64,000 bases of DNA from Gracilaria gracilis (Eukaryota; Rhodophyta; Florideophyceae; Gracilariales; Gracilariaceae). Numbering within the stretch: the stretch's first letter is position 1; the number at the start of each line of letters is the position of its first letter. Where the stretch lies: NCBI GenBank assembly GCA_030374805.1, contig JARGSG010000107.1, positions 1-64,000 on the forward strand, given 5' to 3'. The position numbers and the translations under genes are program-made. Shown here piece after piece: positions 8,680 to 18,258 of this stretch. The notes under the pieces are model-generated. The model saw only the letters and a list, made by a program, of their open reading frames with translations. It was not told the DNA's origin and did not search any database.

Positions 8680-9526
8680 AGCGGAGTCCTTCCAAGAAGG
8701 CTGACCGTGCTGGACGGCGGAGATACCGGAACTCGGCGCGAAGAATGGGCCGAGCCCACAGTATCAAATCCTGGTGAGGCTGTACGGTATCCGAATATCG
8801 GTCGATCTCGTGCAACGCGTTGGCAAGATAGTCGCCGTAGCCGACTTCGCCGAATGTTCGGTATCGCGCAACGTCATACCGGTACTGTTCCGGCACAGGA
8901 TGCTCGTTCGGAGCTCGGAAGTGCCGCGCGTACCCGATACGGGCCATCTCGTTTCGAGCAAACTGCCGCGACTCGTGCCGACCTACGAATAGGCAACTCG
9001 GATTCACCGCCACGCGGGCGCGCCAGTCCCAAGAACGGGTCACGTCTACCGGAAGCCCGCCAGGGAGATTGCCATCGATGGTGTAGGATTCGATAAGCTC
9101 GGTGTCCGAGAGCGCTTCGGCGTCAAACCAGGGTGCCTGGGCGAATATCGCACTATGCCGGTGAGGATCCCGGATGCGCAAAGTACCGAGAGCCGGCCAG
9201 CCAGCCGCGGAAGCGGGCAAGTCGATGTTGAACCAATCCCACACAGGGGCAGGACCAGCACCTTGTGCAGGCGCAGGACCTTGACCGGAAGACCCGGGTT
9301 GCGAAACTGCCGCCGCTTGCGGAAGAGGCACGGACCGGAACGGCGGATTCGAGACTTGCATGCGTGCCGTCGAAGACGGAGGGGCACTCGGAGGTTGGTG
9401 AGGGTTGTTGTGCGACATTGTTGGGGAGTTGGGCGCTGAGGAAGATGGTGTAACAGGCGGTGGAGTGCGTGGTTCCGAACTTATCTCGGCAACCCCGTCG
9501 AGGGGGACGTGGTTATGAACTCCCAT
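8624..9526 (-). CDS. Antisense retrotransposon frame, N-terminal part, unknown function
   Basis: From ATG at 9526 it encodes 300 residues and ends at 8624; an in-frame TTG lies 12 codons upstream. The first 110 or so residues are Pro/Ser/Gln-rich. A compact Trp/Arg-rich region follows (for example VWDWFNIDLPASAAGWPALG and SWDWRARVAVNPSCLFVG) that looks like a folded domain. It ends close to where the downstream antisense frame opens in the +1 phase, so the two probably form one protein of about 620 residues split by a frameshift. No signal peptide or membrane segment is apparent, which argues against an envelope-like role. Confidence 0.55.
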   Translation of the reverse strand: MGVHNHVPLDGVAEISSEPRTPPPVTPSSSAPNSPTMSHNNPHQPPSAPPSSTARMQVSNPPFRSVPLPQAAAVSQPGSSGQGPAPAQGAGPAPVWDWFNIDLPASAAGWPALGTLRIRDPHRHSAIFAQAPWFDAEALSDTELIESYTIDGNLPGGLPVDVTRSWDWRARVAVNPSCLFVGRHESRQFARNEMARIGYARHFRAPNEHPVPEQYRYDVARYRTFGEVGYGDYLANALHEIDRYSDTVQPHQDLILWARPILRAEFRYLRRPARSAFLEGLRFERKWRLPFWDSGAIPVF

Positions 9527-9563
9527 GGTGGAGCGTGGACGGCCGTCTGAACGGTGTCTCAAC

Positions 9564-9578
9564 CTGAGAAGGGGGAGA
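9564..9578 (+). promoter_or_regulatory. Polypurine tract priming plus-strand synthesis
   Basis: The purine run GAGAAGGGGGAGA directly precedes the TG that opens the LTR, the canonical PPT position in LTR retroelements. An exact 15-base copy lies 2 kb upstream at 7571. Confidence 0.85.
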
Positions 9579-10439
9579 TGTAGTGCAATGGCCCTTTACA
9601 GGGGATGCGCGTTACAGCTCTTCATAAGAGTTTGATCCGTTTCCGGTCTCGCCACCGCTAGATATGACTAGTTATTAGTTTATTATGCCCATTATGGGGT
9701 GCGCCTAGGAAGGGTAGTAATTGTAGACACGTGTGTCTGCAATGGCCCGATGTCGGGTGCGCCGTGGCAATCCCTCACGGGTAGTCCACGTGTAGTGTCA
9801 TGGCCGGCAGTGCCGGTTACTTAGATATTTACTTGATATTTTCAAGTGCCGTATATAAGTGGCGGCACTTGCCGCCACTGTACGGAAGTAAACCTCAAGG
9901 AGGACTTTGGCTCTGACTTGTCGCAGCTTGCGCCCGACTCTAGCCCACTTCTTGGGAAAGTCGCCGCATATCCGGACTTGTCAACCGCCTCTACCATCGA
10001 GGAGTTCTGGACCGTCGTTACGGCTATTTCTTTATTGTTTTTCCGTCACCATTGGTGCATCTTCCGTCATACGGCTCTTGCTGCTTCGCCCTGTTATACA
10101 GGTTGTCCCTTTTGGTATTGGGCTTGCCGCCCCACTCTCGTGAGTCAGTGCTCCGCTGCGCGGCTCATTTGTTGATCCCTCGTTGCCCATTCCGTTGGGT
10201 TGGATACTGCCATACGTATTGGTTCGTCCGACAGTGTCGGTTTCTAAAGCTGATTCTTCACCCCTCCACCTCCGACTGCACGCCCAGATCGGGGCCACCC
10301 GGACTTACACCCGGCTCGTGTTGGCCCTATCGGAGGGTTCTGCCGCTCGACTGCCCTTCACAGGGAGCAGGGCCTGAACACCCTGAGGTGCTCGTCCGCG
10401 ACGCGGCTTGTTGTTTCCCGTCGAGGGCTTTGCACCACA
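9579..10439 (+). repeat. 3' long terminal repeat (861 bp)
   Basis: It begins TGTAGTGCAATG immediately after the polypurine tract and ends CTTTGCACCACA. The reverse complement of the end is TGTGGTGCAAAG, so the two termini form a 10/12 inverted repeat with canonical TG...CA ends. A TATA box lies at 9852-9858. The next five bases, GTATT (10440-10444), are the expected target-site duplication, uncheckable because the left flank is outside the window. The only other copy of the LTR would be left of base 1. Confidence 0.85.
9852..9858 (+). promoter_or_regulatory. LTR TATA box
   Basis: TATATAA sits 273 bases into the LTR, as expected for the U3 promoter. A 22-base palindrome follows at once (about 9859-9880; AGTGGCGGCA, a CT spacer, then TGCCGCCACT), close to where transcripts would start. 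A stem there would lie at or near the 5' end of the R region. Confidence 0.7.
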
Positions 10440-11693
10440 GTATTGGTGGGACACTTCGCGAAGTTGGAGTGCATAGTGCATGAAAATGACATTGATGCCA
10501 AAAGAATTATAAACTTAGACGAAACGGAGGTATCGGCATGGAAGCCGAAAGGGTGCGGAGGTAGAAGAGCGTACTCCACCAGGTCCCACAAACTTCTTAC
10601 ATGCGGTGCGACTTTTCAAAACGTTAACCGAATAACACTACTGGCTTCGGTTCATGATAATGGGGAGCGTGGCAGGCCGTTATTCATCATGCAGGGAACC
10701 AAACTTCGAATTAGACGGTATCAACATCGGCTAGACCCATCTCGGGAGTTCGTTGAATCTATCGCAGAGTGTTTGCCTCGTGGGGCCCTCGTCGGTATGA
10801 GAAAAGAAGTCGCGGCGGTGGATTCCGAAAACTTCAAGCAGTGGGCATCGGCTTTCATTGAAGACACCGAAGATTTGCGCCCAAACAATCGAAAGATCTT
10901 GTTAGTATACGATGGGTATCGTTCACACCTATCCATTCCAGTACTGGAAATGTTTAGAGACGCGGGAATTATTGCTTATGCCTTACCGGCGCACACCAGC
11001 GGAACAACTCAACCCCTCGACGTCGGCGTGTTCTCCCCATTCAAAGCAAAGTTTAACCAACTCACTGATGACATGGTTAAAGGAATGGCACCGCATCATG
11101 TATTCAATGAGTTTGACGTCTGCCGTATGATTACTGCCGCATATGAAAGCACCTTTACCCATTTCAACATCGTCGCGGGGTTTCGAAAAACGGGGATAGT
11201 TCCACTAGATGAATGCCGTCTATTTGGTCAAGCGCGACCGTATAGCAGGACGGAACCGTATCGTATCGCATCTGTAGACGAGATGATAATTATGTTGGAT
11301 GAACGCAGGAAGAAACAGGCCAGTGAAATACTCGGTGACATAGTCGTCCAATCCCAAGGATTCCTGGACACCACTTACGGGGCAGTTGTGACATCAGACG
11401 CGGCAGTAGCAGTGCTTCGTCTTCACATGTCCATAAAAAGTAAGAAGCGGAAGGAAGTCGAGGCAAAGGATCTTCTTGCGCAAGAGCAACTTCGAGAAAG
11501 TAAGCGACAAAGGCATGTTGCCAGGGAACAATTTGAAAAGTACCGAGCCGAGAGGCGAATGGTGCTCTTTGGTGAGCCGCCGGTTAAGGTGAGATCGCTA
11601 CGAGTTCGTGCGCAGGCTGCCCGAGAGCGCTTTCAAGAAGAACATGAAGCTCGGGTGAAAAAGCTTGGCCTCACCTGTGGAGATGGTTCATAA
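10440..11693 (+). pseudogene. pogo/Tigger-type DDE transposase, N-terminally truncated
   Basis: The predicted product is the C-terminal two thirds of a Tc1/mariner-superfamily (DDE_1) transposase. The first catalytic Asp is in IINLDETEV, the second in LLVYDGYRSHLS, and the third follows the hallmark ALPAHTSGTTQPLDVGVFSP. The C-terminus is a Lys/Arg/Glu-rich coiled region. The N-terminal helix-turn-helix and CENP-B-like DNA-binding domains are missing: the frame starts where the LTR ends, and the TTG at 10443 is no real start. The LTR element therefore cut this transposase gene. The catalytic core is otherwise uninterrupted to its stop. Confidence 0.87.
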
Positions 11694-12105
11694 CCGATTG
11701 GAGCCAGACATGTGTTGGTGATTGACAGTGTGCCAACTGTCGTAAAGGCATGATTTTATTGGGTTACAAGATACCGTTGTTGAATGAAACAGTAAATGCG
11801 TTCAATGTGTGTAATTAGTTTTTGTGTTTGTAGTGGACCGTGTTCAACTCGGTCATTTTTCATATTGTTCTTCGGATTCCTTTCTCTTCAGGAGGCGAAA
11901 GTGTTGTCAGATGATTGGCATGTTGCCACTGAAGTCGTGACCAAGGCTTCACGTTATAAGCTTCTCTGGCTTTTTCACGGCGTCAAAAACACTGCAAAGG
12001 TGTTCACGTTTGAGCGCTACCCGCTGTATGCAGATTCTGCATTGCAGAACTCGAGGTCATGAATCCATTTTTCGCTGTTCATGTGTTACAAGGGTAGAAC
12101 GTTAA
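11694..12105. other. Intergenic, AT-rich; probable 3' remainder of the DDE element
   Basis: No gene or RNA is recognised. The terminal inverted repeat of the pogo element should be here or just beyond, but I could not define it because its left partner is lost. Confidence 0.4.
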
Positions 12106-12910
12106 CCCTTTGGGCACTAAAAATTTTTACGTCCATAAGGATAGACATAGGCCGAAGCCAATCAGCAGCAGCCACAAAAATGATTGAACTGTGCGTACGC
12201 TTCAATCAAGGTTTGCGACGCATATGTGTTACAAACCATTTCAATTATACGCAATGGCTTTTTTTCCCGAACGGAGATATGGTCGATTTCGTCTCAGAAC
12301 GCCGTTTTTGCTCAAAAACCAAACTTGAAGGCCTTCTTATGCGCTTTCATTTCGTGTTTACAGATTTGAAAACATATAAATATCGACAGAGATATGAATA
12401 AAGCAAGCAAAACGATAACAATGCTCAGGTATGAAGCGAGTTTAAGTCACCTCCACTGCAAAAACACTCTTCTTCACGATCAGTATTTCTTTCGTAATAC
12501 CTTTCAAGCACGTTCTTCACTAAGTACGCCTTGCGTGTTTTCTCCTTTGCAGATGGCACCAACTCCAGCGGAGTAACTTCAACTCGCAATGTGATATCAT
12601 TCAGCAAAGCAATGCTTCCTTCCTTGACCTCCAAAGCTGTAACACCCATCTTCAGCAGTCGGAACTTTGTCCATGACCCGTCTGTAGATAGCCCCTTCAC
12701 AAAGACACCCTCCAAATAGGGAGAACTAAAACAAAAAACATGGTAATCAGAACACCTGGTTGTTTGTGAGCCAATGAGTTTGGTGTCACCCAATGACATT
12801 CAAAATGTAAATCTATTGTAACACACTTAAGCTTTTAGTGTCCAAAGGGTTGACCTTCCAAGGGTAGCGTTTCTTACACTTGGGGTAGCGCTCCTCTTAA
12901 CGTTGGTAGG
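12088..12910. repeat. Degenerate CAAGGGTAG repeat units flanking the piggyBac-like element
   Basis: Outside the element are ACAAGGGTAGAACGTTAAC on the left and CCAAGGGTAGCGTTTCTTAC then GGGGTAGCGCTCCTCTTAAC on the right. With the element removed these read as about three tandem copies of a 22-25 base unit. A 15-base piece, CCAAGGGTAGCGTTT, recurs exactly at about 42537. Confidence 0.5.
12106..12849. mobile_element. piggyBac-like non-autonomous element (744 bp)
   Basis: The left end is TTAA followed by CCCTTTGGGCACTAAAA. The right end, reverse-complemented, is CCCTTTGGACACTAAAA, so the terminal repeats match at 16 of 17 bases. CCCTTTG ends next to TTAA are typical of the piggyBac superfamily. 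The left flank is a perfect TTAA (12102-12105); the right flank is TTGA (12850-12853), one change from TTAA. The interior is AT-rich and has no transposase; a 124-codon frame on the minus strand (12425-12799) has no recognised similarity. Confidence 0.72.
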
Positions 12911-13554
12911 ACCACAGCCTCAGGCTGAAGTCCGTGTTCCACGAAATAAATCGTCAAGATGACACGGACCGTTGTACAGTATCCAACCGTTACATCATCG
13001 TGAGGCCATTGTGTTTTGAATTTCCAATGACATGCTCTCATTTGTTGTTCATCACGTGGGCGTTCTTCTTCTGCGGGACGCGAAAGAGATGACCCAGGAG
13101 GCAAAACGGGGAGTGATGCCGTCGATCCGAGGGGTTTTCTGTTCGTTATCCATCACTTCCTCGGATACTCCCAGTGTTTGCACTTGGCAGTTCGAGGCAC
13201 AGTATCTATCCGAGCAAGTGATAAAACCTCCTGCTCAGTGAAAATGCTTACGCGTTTCCTTCTCGGGTCAAAGCTCTACTGATTTTTACTAGCTTGGAAG
13301 ATGCCGCCACTACCCCTGGTAATTCAGACTCGTAACCGAGCATTGTGATTTGGCTACGGGCCAGAACGGGTCAGAACGACACTTCGCCTTGCCCATGCTG
13401 CATACGTTGCTCAACGCAATGACGTTTTCGCGCCGTAGCAAGCAACAGACAACTGGCACGCAGTCAAAAAAGTTTTTTCTCCTTCGACGTGAGTGTCAGG
13501 AGGAGGGTTGTGGCCCAAGAAAGCAGCCTCATTCCGCGTGGATGGAGGCGGTTG
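12911..13554. other. Intergenic, nothing recognised
   Basis: Only short unsupported frames are present and no RNA gene or repeat boundary is visible. Confidence 0.4.
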
Positions 13555-13601
13555 TGATACTTTCGTAACTGCCTCCAATGGAGGCGGTTACGAAAGTATC
13601 A
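13555..13601. repeat. Foldback hairpin, 22-bp arms, 3-base loop
   Basis: The left arm TGATACTTTCGTAACTGCCT(CC) at 13555-13576 pairs with 13580-13601 at 21 of 22 positions around the loop AAT. The 12-mer ATGGAGGCGGTT inside the right arm also occurs just upstream at about 13542, so the structure may have arisen by inverted duplication. Confidence 0.85.
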
Positions 13602-13783
13602 GAACTGTCAACAACGGTCTTTCGCGCCACCCAGAATGAGCTGTCTGCCAGGGAACGCGCTGCAGCTCGCCATTTTGCTTTGAGCAATCGCTCTCAAGTG
13701 TTTCGCGTGTGATTCACACATTTACACAATTACAACTCTCTCTTTATGAGCACACATGTTTAACAACTTTATGCGGAACGCTT

Positions 13784-13990
13784 CTATTGGAAGACGCGTT
13801 CTCTCGCTAAAAAAGCGAACATCTGTTGAGGCCATCTCTTAACAACATCAGCAACTACTAAACCTCTTCGCTCACGATGTGAAGGCCAGCATAATGTCAT
13901 AGACCAATTCTTTTTCGGGCATCTTAGCACATAGTGTTCGGCATCGTTTAAAAGCCCAGGTCTGCAATCACACACCATGCGTTTGCCCAT
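13784..13990 (-). pseudogene. LINE-like C-terminal zinc-knuckle remnant
   Basis: The frame contains MVCDCRPGLLNDAEHYVLRC followed by P and a basic tail. The C-x-C...H-x4-C arrangement is like the C-terminal zinc knuckle downstream of RT in non-LTR retrotransposons. No RT or endonuclease motif survives nearby. Similar scraps lie near 34200 (-) and 34750 (+). The assignment is tentative. Confidence 0.35.
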
Positions 13991-16152
13991 CAGATGGGAT
14001 CCAAGCAGAAGAAGAAATGGTGTGCGTCTAACATAGAATTGCGAAAGAGGTACTGCACCTCTGCTTCCCTAGTAGTAGGCGCAATAATTATGAAGCTTCT
14101 CTGAAAACTCTTTCAGTAAAGGAGCAAATGGATGTCGCTACAAAGTCAATCGGAACTGCAACCTGATTTTCCAACGACAAGTTCAATGCTTCGTTTGCTA
14201 AGTATCCACTACATATTGCTCATAATTCCAACTACGTCACATAGACTCACAAACATGCGATCACCAGGTAGGCACTATCGAAACAAGGGCATAGGCTTAC
14301 CGCCCAAGCAGGCTTAATCTTCTACAAAATTGTCTTGAGACCTGATGTGCTCTGGACCATATCACTGAGATGATATGATATCAGCCATACACATGCTCTG
14401 TCATTTGCGTTTTGACATCCTCGACAAACGAACTTACCGCATCGGCACAATCTGCAACGGCTCTTGTCTCGTCCAGTTTCGTACTCGTGCCGCAAAGGCG
14501 CGTGTTAAACACTTGACATCTTGAAACGGCGTCTGTATCGCTTACAACAAACAGTCTCACTCTAGTAGCTCTCAGCGTCGCAGAGCGCAGCGATGTAACG
14601 ATCAAAACCGAAGCCTGCATTGGTGCTTGCACCAAACGCCCTTCCTATTGCCAGGCATGTCAGGATCGTTCTCTCAACAACATTTGGAGAGGCAAATAAG
14701 ATGGAACGCAGTTTTGGTGATCCTCCGCAGTGGGAACTGTTGACGGGTCACACGACAGATGTGCACCCGTATCTCCATTTGATCGCCAATTCATTGCCAT
14801 TGTAAAGTTATAGCTTCCTTGACCTACGCGTCTTTTCAAACATCCAAACTGCCAAATCGTGCTGTCACGCTAATGTCAGTATCATCCAAACCAGTGCCAA
14901 AAGGGATCGTCGAGAAGCAATGCACGTGATAAAAACCTTCAATGGAATGCAATCGAAATTCTGTGCTAATCTCATGAACACGTCACCAACCCACGACTGT
15001 AATACAAGTTACTATACGACTCTGGCTTCTAGTTGAGACCCACGACTTCGTCACATGTCTCTACTCTCTGAAGCCTGGATGATGTATTAAGAAAGGCGCC
15101 TTGCGAGAAGGCTCAATCGAGATTCACCAACAAGCCTGCTGTACACCGTAATAAAGAAGACGAAGGCCGTGTCACGAACGCCCTAATTACAAGCTTCCGG
15201 TATCTTCCCTCTGCATTAATATTTCTATTCGCCCAAGTAGTTCCCGGTGTTGAATCATTGTTCCACTTCAATCTATATTGCTATTCCAACTCTTCAAACC
15301 CATTTGCCTTTCACACAAACACGTTCCATTCTACAAATTGAATATGTACCACGTACCACATACCTTTCCTGTCGTCCGTCACATATGGCTTGCAGTTGAA
15401 AACAAACGAGACACTCCACAAACGCCAACGTGCACCACGCGAAAGTACACTCACGCATGCTGCACACAAACACATCACAAAAGCGGAATGGAAAACTCAA
15501 TCCTCGAAGGCTTCTAAAACACACGACAACCCAGCGTAGCATTCTTCCCTCGCGAGCCGCGATGAACACAAACCTCATACTCCAATTGCATACGAAACAC
15601 TGCAGAGCAATTCTGTTCTGTTCCCCGAAAGTTACTCTACTTCTGCAACGTGCACCTCTCTGCTTGTCACGCGCTCTCTCCGACTCCGCACTTGGAACAT
15701 GCCTACCAACATCATGTTAACCCACAGACAGCCAGGTTGCACCCATTTCCAATCATCACAGACATTCAATCAAGCGCCACACTTTTTCAACCTCCTCTCT
15801 CTTCCCTTCCTCCTTCCTTGCAATGTTTCCTCCAAGTCAACAACACTAACATCCACTTAACGCAAGTGCCTTTCCCAACTGGCGTACCTATTCACATATT
15901 CCATCCGCTACCTTTAACTCGTATGGCTTTCTTCTTTGTTTCTTATCAAGCCGATTACGTATCTTGCTCCAGCTTTGTTTCTCCTAAACACATTCAATCG
16001 CTCGGTTATCACTCTCACGTTCCCTTAAATGTACTGATCAAGAATCGTAACCATCACGTTCAGTAGCTTCGCTTACGGCCTTCGCAATCGATCAACAGGA
16101 CAAGAGCGACCCAGGAAGCAGAGCGTATTCGCCTCGGGAGAAAAGCAGAATT
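13991..16152. other. Long intergenic region, partly G-poor
   Basis: No gene is recognised. From about 15280 to 16070 the plus strand is markedly rich in C and A and poor in G. It leads directly into the zinc-finger gene at 16153 and may hold its promoter or leader. Confidence 0.45.
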
Positions 16153-17357
16153 ATGCATCGGAAGGCAGGTGAAGGGTCGAGGAGACATGGCACTTCCTCA
16201 GAGAGGAAGGTGCGCAGGGGACTCGGAATACCTTTTCTTCTTAACGCAGAAAGCAAAAGACAATCCTCGTCGAGTCAATCTTCCCGGCCATCAGAATCCT
16301 CACAGCAAAACCGGCGTTCTAGCTTCGACCGAACACGTTCCCCACATCATGGAGAATCGCGCCCTGTACCGATGCAAGACACGTCCCCCTCATCCACACC
16401 TTCGATGTCAAGCCAATCCCTGGCCGACTTCAGGTCGCTTGTGAGTCTATCCTCACGTTCAAATATGGCTTCAAGCCCAGCCGATGATGTGAGCATGAGC
16501 TCCGAGCAAGATTCTTCGTCGCCATCATTGCGTTCCAAATTCTCCGAAGACAGTGCGCAACCCAAGAAGCAAAAAAAAAAGGGGGGGATAATATGCGTCA
16601 AGTGCGGGCTGAGGTTCAAGGATGTCGCAGAAATGCAAAAGGTAAGCTTTGGAAATTACTTCTAGTGTCCGTTCTTGTCTTCAACGAAGCTGACAATGAA
16701 ACCCAATGAAAATGGAATGTTCTGCTCGCAACAAATCGCATTCCAACCACCCACAGCATGATACTGAGACACATTTGAGAGTTCAGACTTTTGAATGTCC
16801 AGTATGTCATTTGACGTTCCGAGACGCATCAAACGCCAACAAACAGTAAGTAGAACGTTATGGTATAGTTGCTACACAAAAGGCTTAGTATAGGGGGAGC
16901 CAAGTGTCGATCTAACCTCAGATCCTTTTTCGTCCTTTGTGTTGTCCACTTTCTACTACGGAAAACGCAGTTTCAGAGCAGTGCACGAGGGTAGAACAAA
17001 AGGTACAAGTAAGTGATATCAGTATATACAAGCCCTGCACTAAAGTCAACAGCTACTGACTGAAAGATGTGCAAAACTTCTTCTTTGTCTTGAAATGCAG
17101 AGTGTAAATTGTGTGATAAACCGCTTTCGAGTCCAGAAAGTCTGAATAGACACATGAAGAATATTCATCACAACGTTCGAGATATTCCGTGTCCCAAATG
17201 TGGGATGAAGTTTAAGCAAGGGGCCCATATGAGGAAGCACGTTGAAACTCAACATCGTGAACTTTTCGACCGTCATTCGAGAACTAGGTCTTCTTCTCGG
17301 CGGGATTCGAATGTGGAACATTCAAGTCGTGCATCTTCCTCTCGCGGCTTCCGTTGA
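16153..17357 (+). CDS. C2H2 zinc-finger protein, four exons
   Basis: A probable nuclear DNA-binding protein of 290 residues, assembled as exons 16153-16641, 16757-16845, 16971-17008 and 17101-17357. Introns of 115, 125 and 92 bp all start GTAAG and end AG. The splices are supported because they complete zinc fingers. Exon 1 ends at CVKCGLRFKDVAEMQK and exon 2 opens with HDTETH. The second finger (CPVCHLTFRDASNANK) gains its first His from a codon split over intron 2. Four fingers result, all C-x2-C-x12-H-x4-H. The N-terminal 150 residues are Ser/Arg-rich and probably disordered. An extra upstream exon is possible. Two intronless relatives lie at 47947 and 50520. Confidence 0.82.
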
Positions 17358-17640
17358 CGGGAAATTGCGGCGATCAAGAACACCCCCAAAGCAATAGCAA
17401 TTTTGATACTAACTCATGAGATTTGTAAGTGATATAGACCTTCACAATGGGCATACGACCTTGTACAGTAGAGTGATTTCGAAGTGGAGTAGAAGGCAAC
17501 AAAAGTACGAGAACCATGTCCGCGATAGTATCCAAAACAAAGCATGGCTATAATACTGAAGTAAATGAACAACATACTGTTCGACTGTCCGACGATCTAC
17601 GCTATCGCAACTCCCCCAGACTTCTCTGTGGTGCAATAAA

Positions 17641-17717
17641 TCGGACCTGGTTTCGAGGTCAACGTTGCTGAAATCGCATTGCGATTTGAGTAACGTTGAC
17701 TTCGGAGCGAGGTCCGA
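17641..17717. repeat. Foldback hairpin, 38-base arms, 1-base loop
   Basis: Arms 17641-17678 and 17680-17717 pair at 32 of 38 positions (six mismatches, several allowing G-U pairs in RNA); the centre reads AAATCGCA-T-TGCGATTT. It begins 8 bases past the stop codon of the minus-strand MED8-like gene, so it would lie in that gene's 3' UTR. Confidence 0.85.
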
Positions 17718-17724
17718 GTGCCAA

Positions 17725-18258
17725 CTAAGAACTTAGGTTTGTCCCAATTGCTATAGCAGCCAATACGGCATCAGCTGCCGGAGATGGTGCAGTGGGAGCC
17801 GGTTGAGAGGGTCTAGCTTTTTCCAGCTGGTCTCTTTTATCGGCGACGGCTTTCAATACAGTCTCAACGGCTTGATTGTAACGCAAAACTTTTTGAGTAG
17901 CATCTCCCATGAAAGAGTGGGTCATGTTTTGGAATTCTCTTTCCACATCCTTATCCAGGCGGGTTCGTAGCAGTTCGGGGACAACAGGGTCGGGAAGGTT
18001 CGGAACAGCAGCATAGTAAGGGAGGCCTTCTTGTTGTGAACGGTCGAGATCCGTAGTCAATTGTTCGCTGAGTTTTGAAAGTGTAGAATGAATTGAGAGG
18101 AATAGCGGGAAAGTGGCATTTCGAGAAGGGCCAACGTTATCACGCAGCATACCACTGTGGTCGCGCAAAGCTTCCAGGTTTCCATGGAGGTCGAGCAGCC
18201 GCGTTCGTAGAGCCACGAGGGTGGCGTCTGTCTTGGAAGCGGGTCTCAAGGGCTGCAT
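17725..18258 (-). CDS. MED8: Mediator complex subunit 8-like protein
   Basis: A predicted nuclear subunit of the Mediator head module, linking transcription factors to RNA polymerase II. I start at ATG 18258 (177 residues); the frame also opens at a TTG five codons upstream. The N-terminal helix LVALRTRLLDLHGNLEALRD resembles the first MED8 helix. The central segment LPYYAAVPNLPDPVVPELLR, followed by a TRLDKDVE-like sequence, matches the MED8 pattern of a Pro-rich strand, then LLR, then charged residues. A helical stretch and an Ala/Pro-rich tail end the protein. It is shorter than animal and fungal MED8 (about 220-270 residues). Identification is from remembered family features, not a search. 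Confidence 0.62.
   Translation of the reverse strand: MQPLRPASKTDATLVALRTRLLDLHGNLEALRDHSGMLRDNVGPSRNATFPLFLSIHSTLSKLSEQLTTDLDRSQQEGLPYYAAVPNLPDPVVPELLRTRLDKDVEREFQNMTHSFMGDATQKVLRYNQAVETVLKAVADKRDQLEKARPSQPAPTAPSPAADAVLAAIAIGTNLSS

Larger units (their letters stand above)
1..10439 (+). mobile_element. Ty3/Gypsy LTR retrotransposon with chromodomain, 5'-truncated by the window edge
   Basis: The order is gag with a CCHC knuckle, aspartic protease, reverse transcriptase, RNase H, integrase, chromodomain, an untranslated stretch, an antisense open frame, a polypurine tract and the 3' LTR. Protease-RT-RNase H-integrase order defines Ty3/Gypsy, and the chromodomain points to the chromovirus group. 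The 5' LTR, primer-binding site and gag start lie left of base 1. This copy is dead as read: pol has two in-frame stops and one frameshift, and the antisense frame is also shifted. It abuts a truncated DDE transposase at 10440, so it probably inserted into that older element. Confidence 0.93.

Noticed and set aside
7702..9562. Retroviral envelope-like gene in the antisense module
   Set aside because: It is antisense to gag-pol and neither part shows a signal peptide, furin-like site or transmembrane helix.
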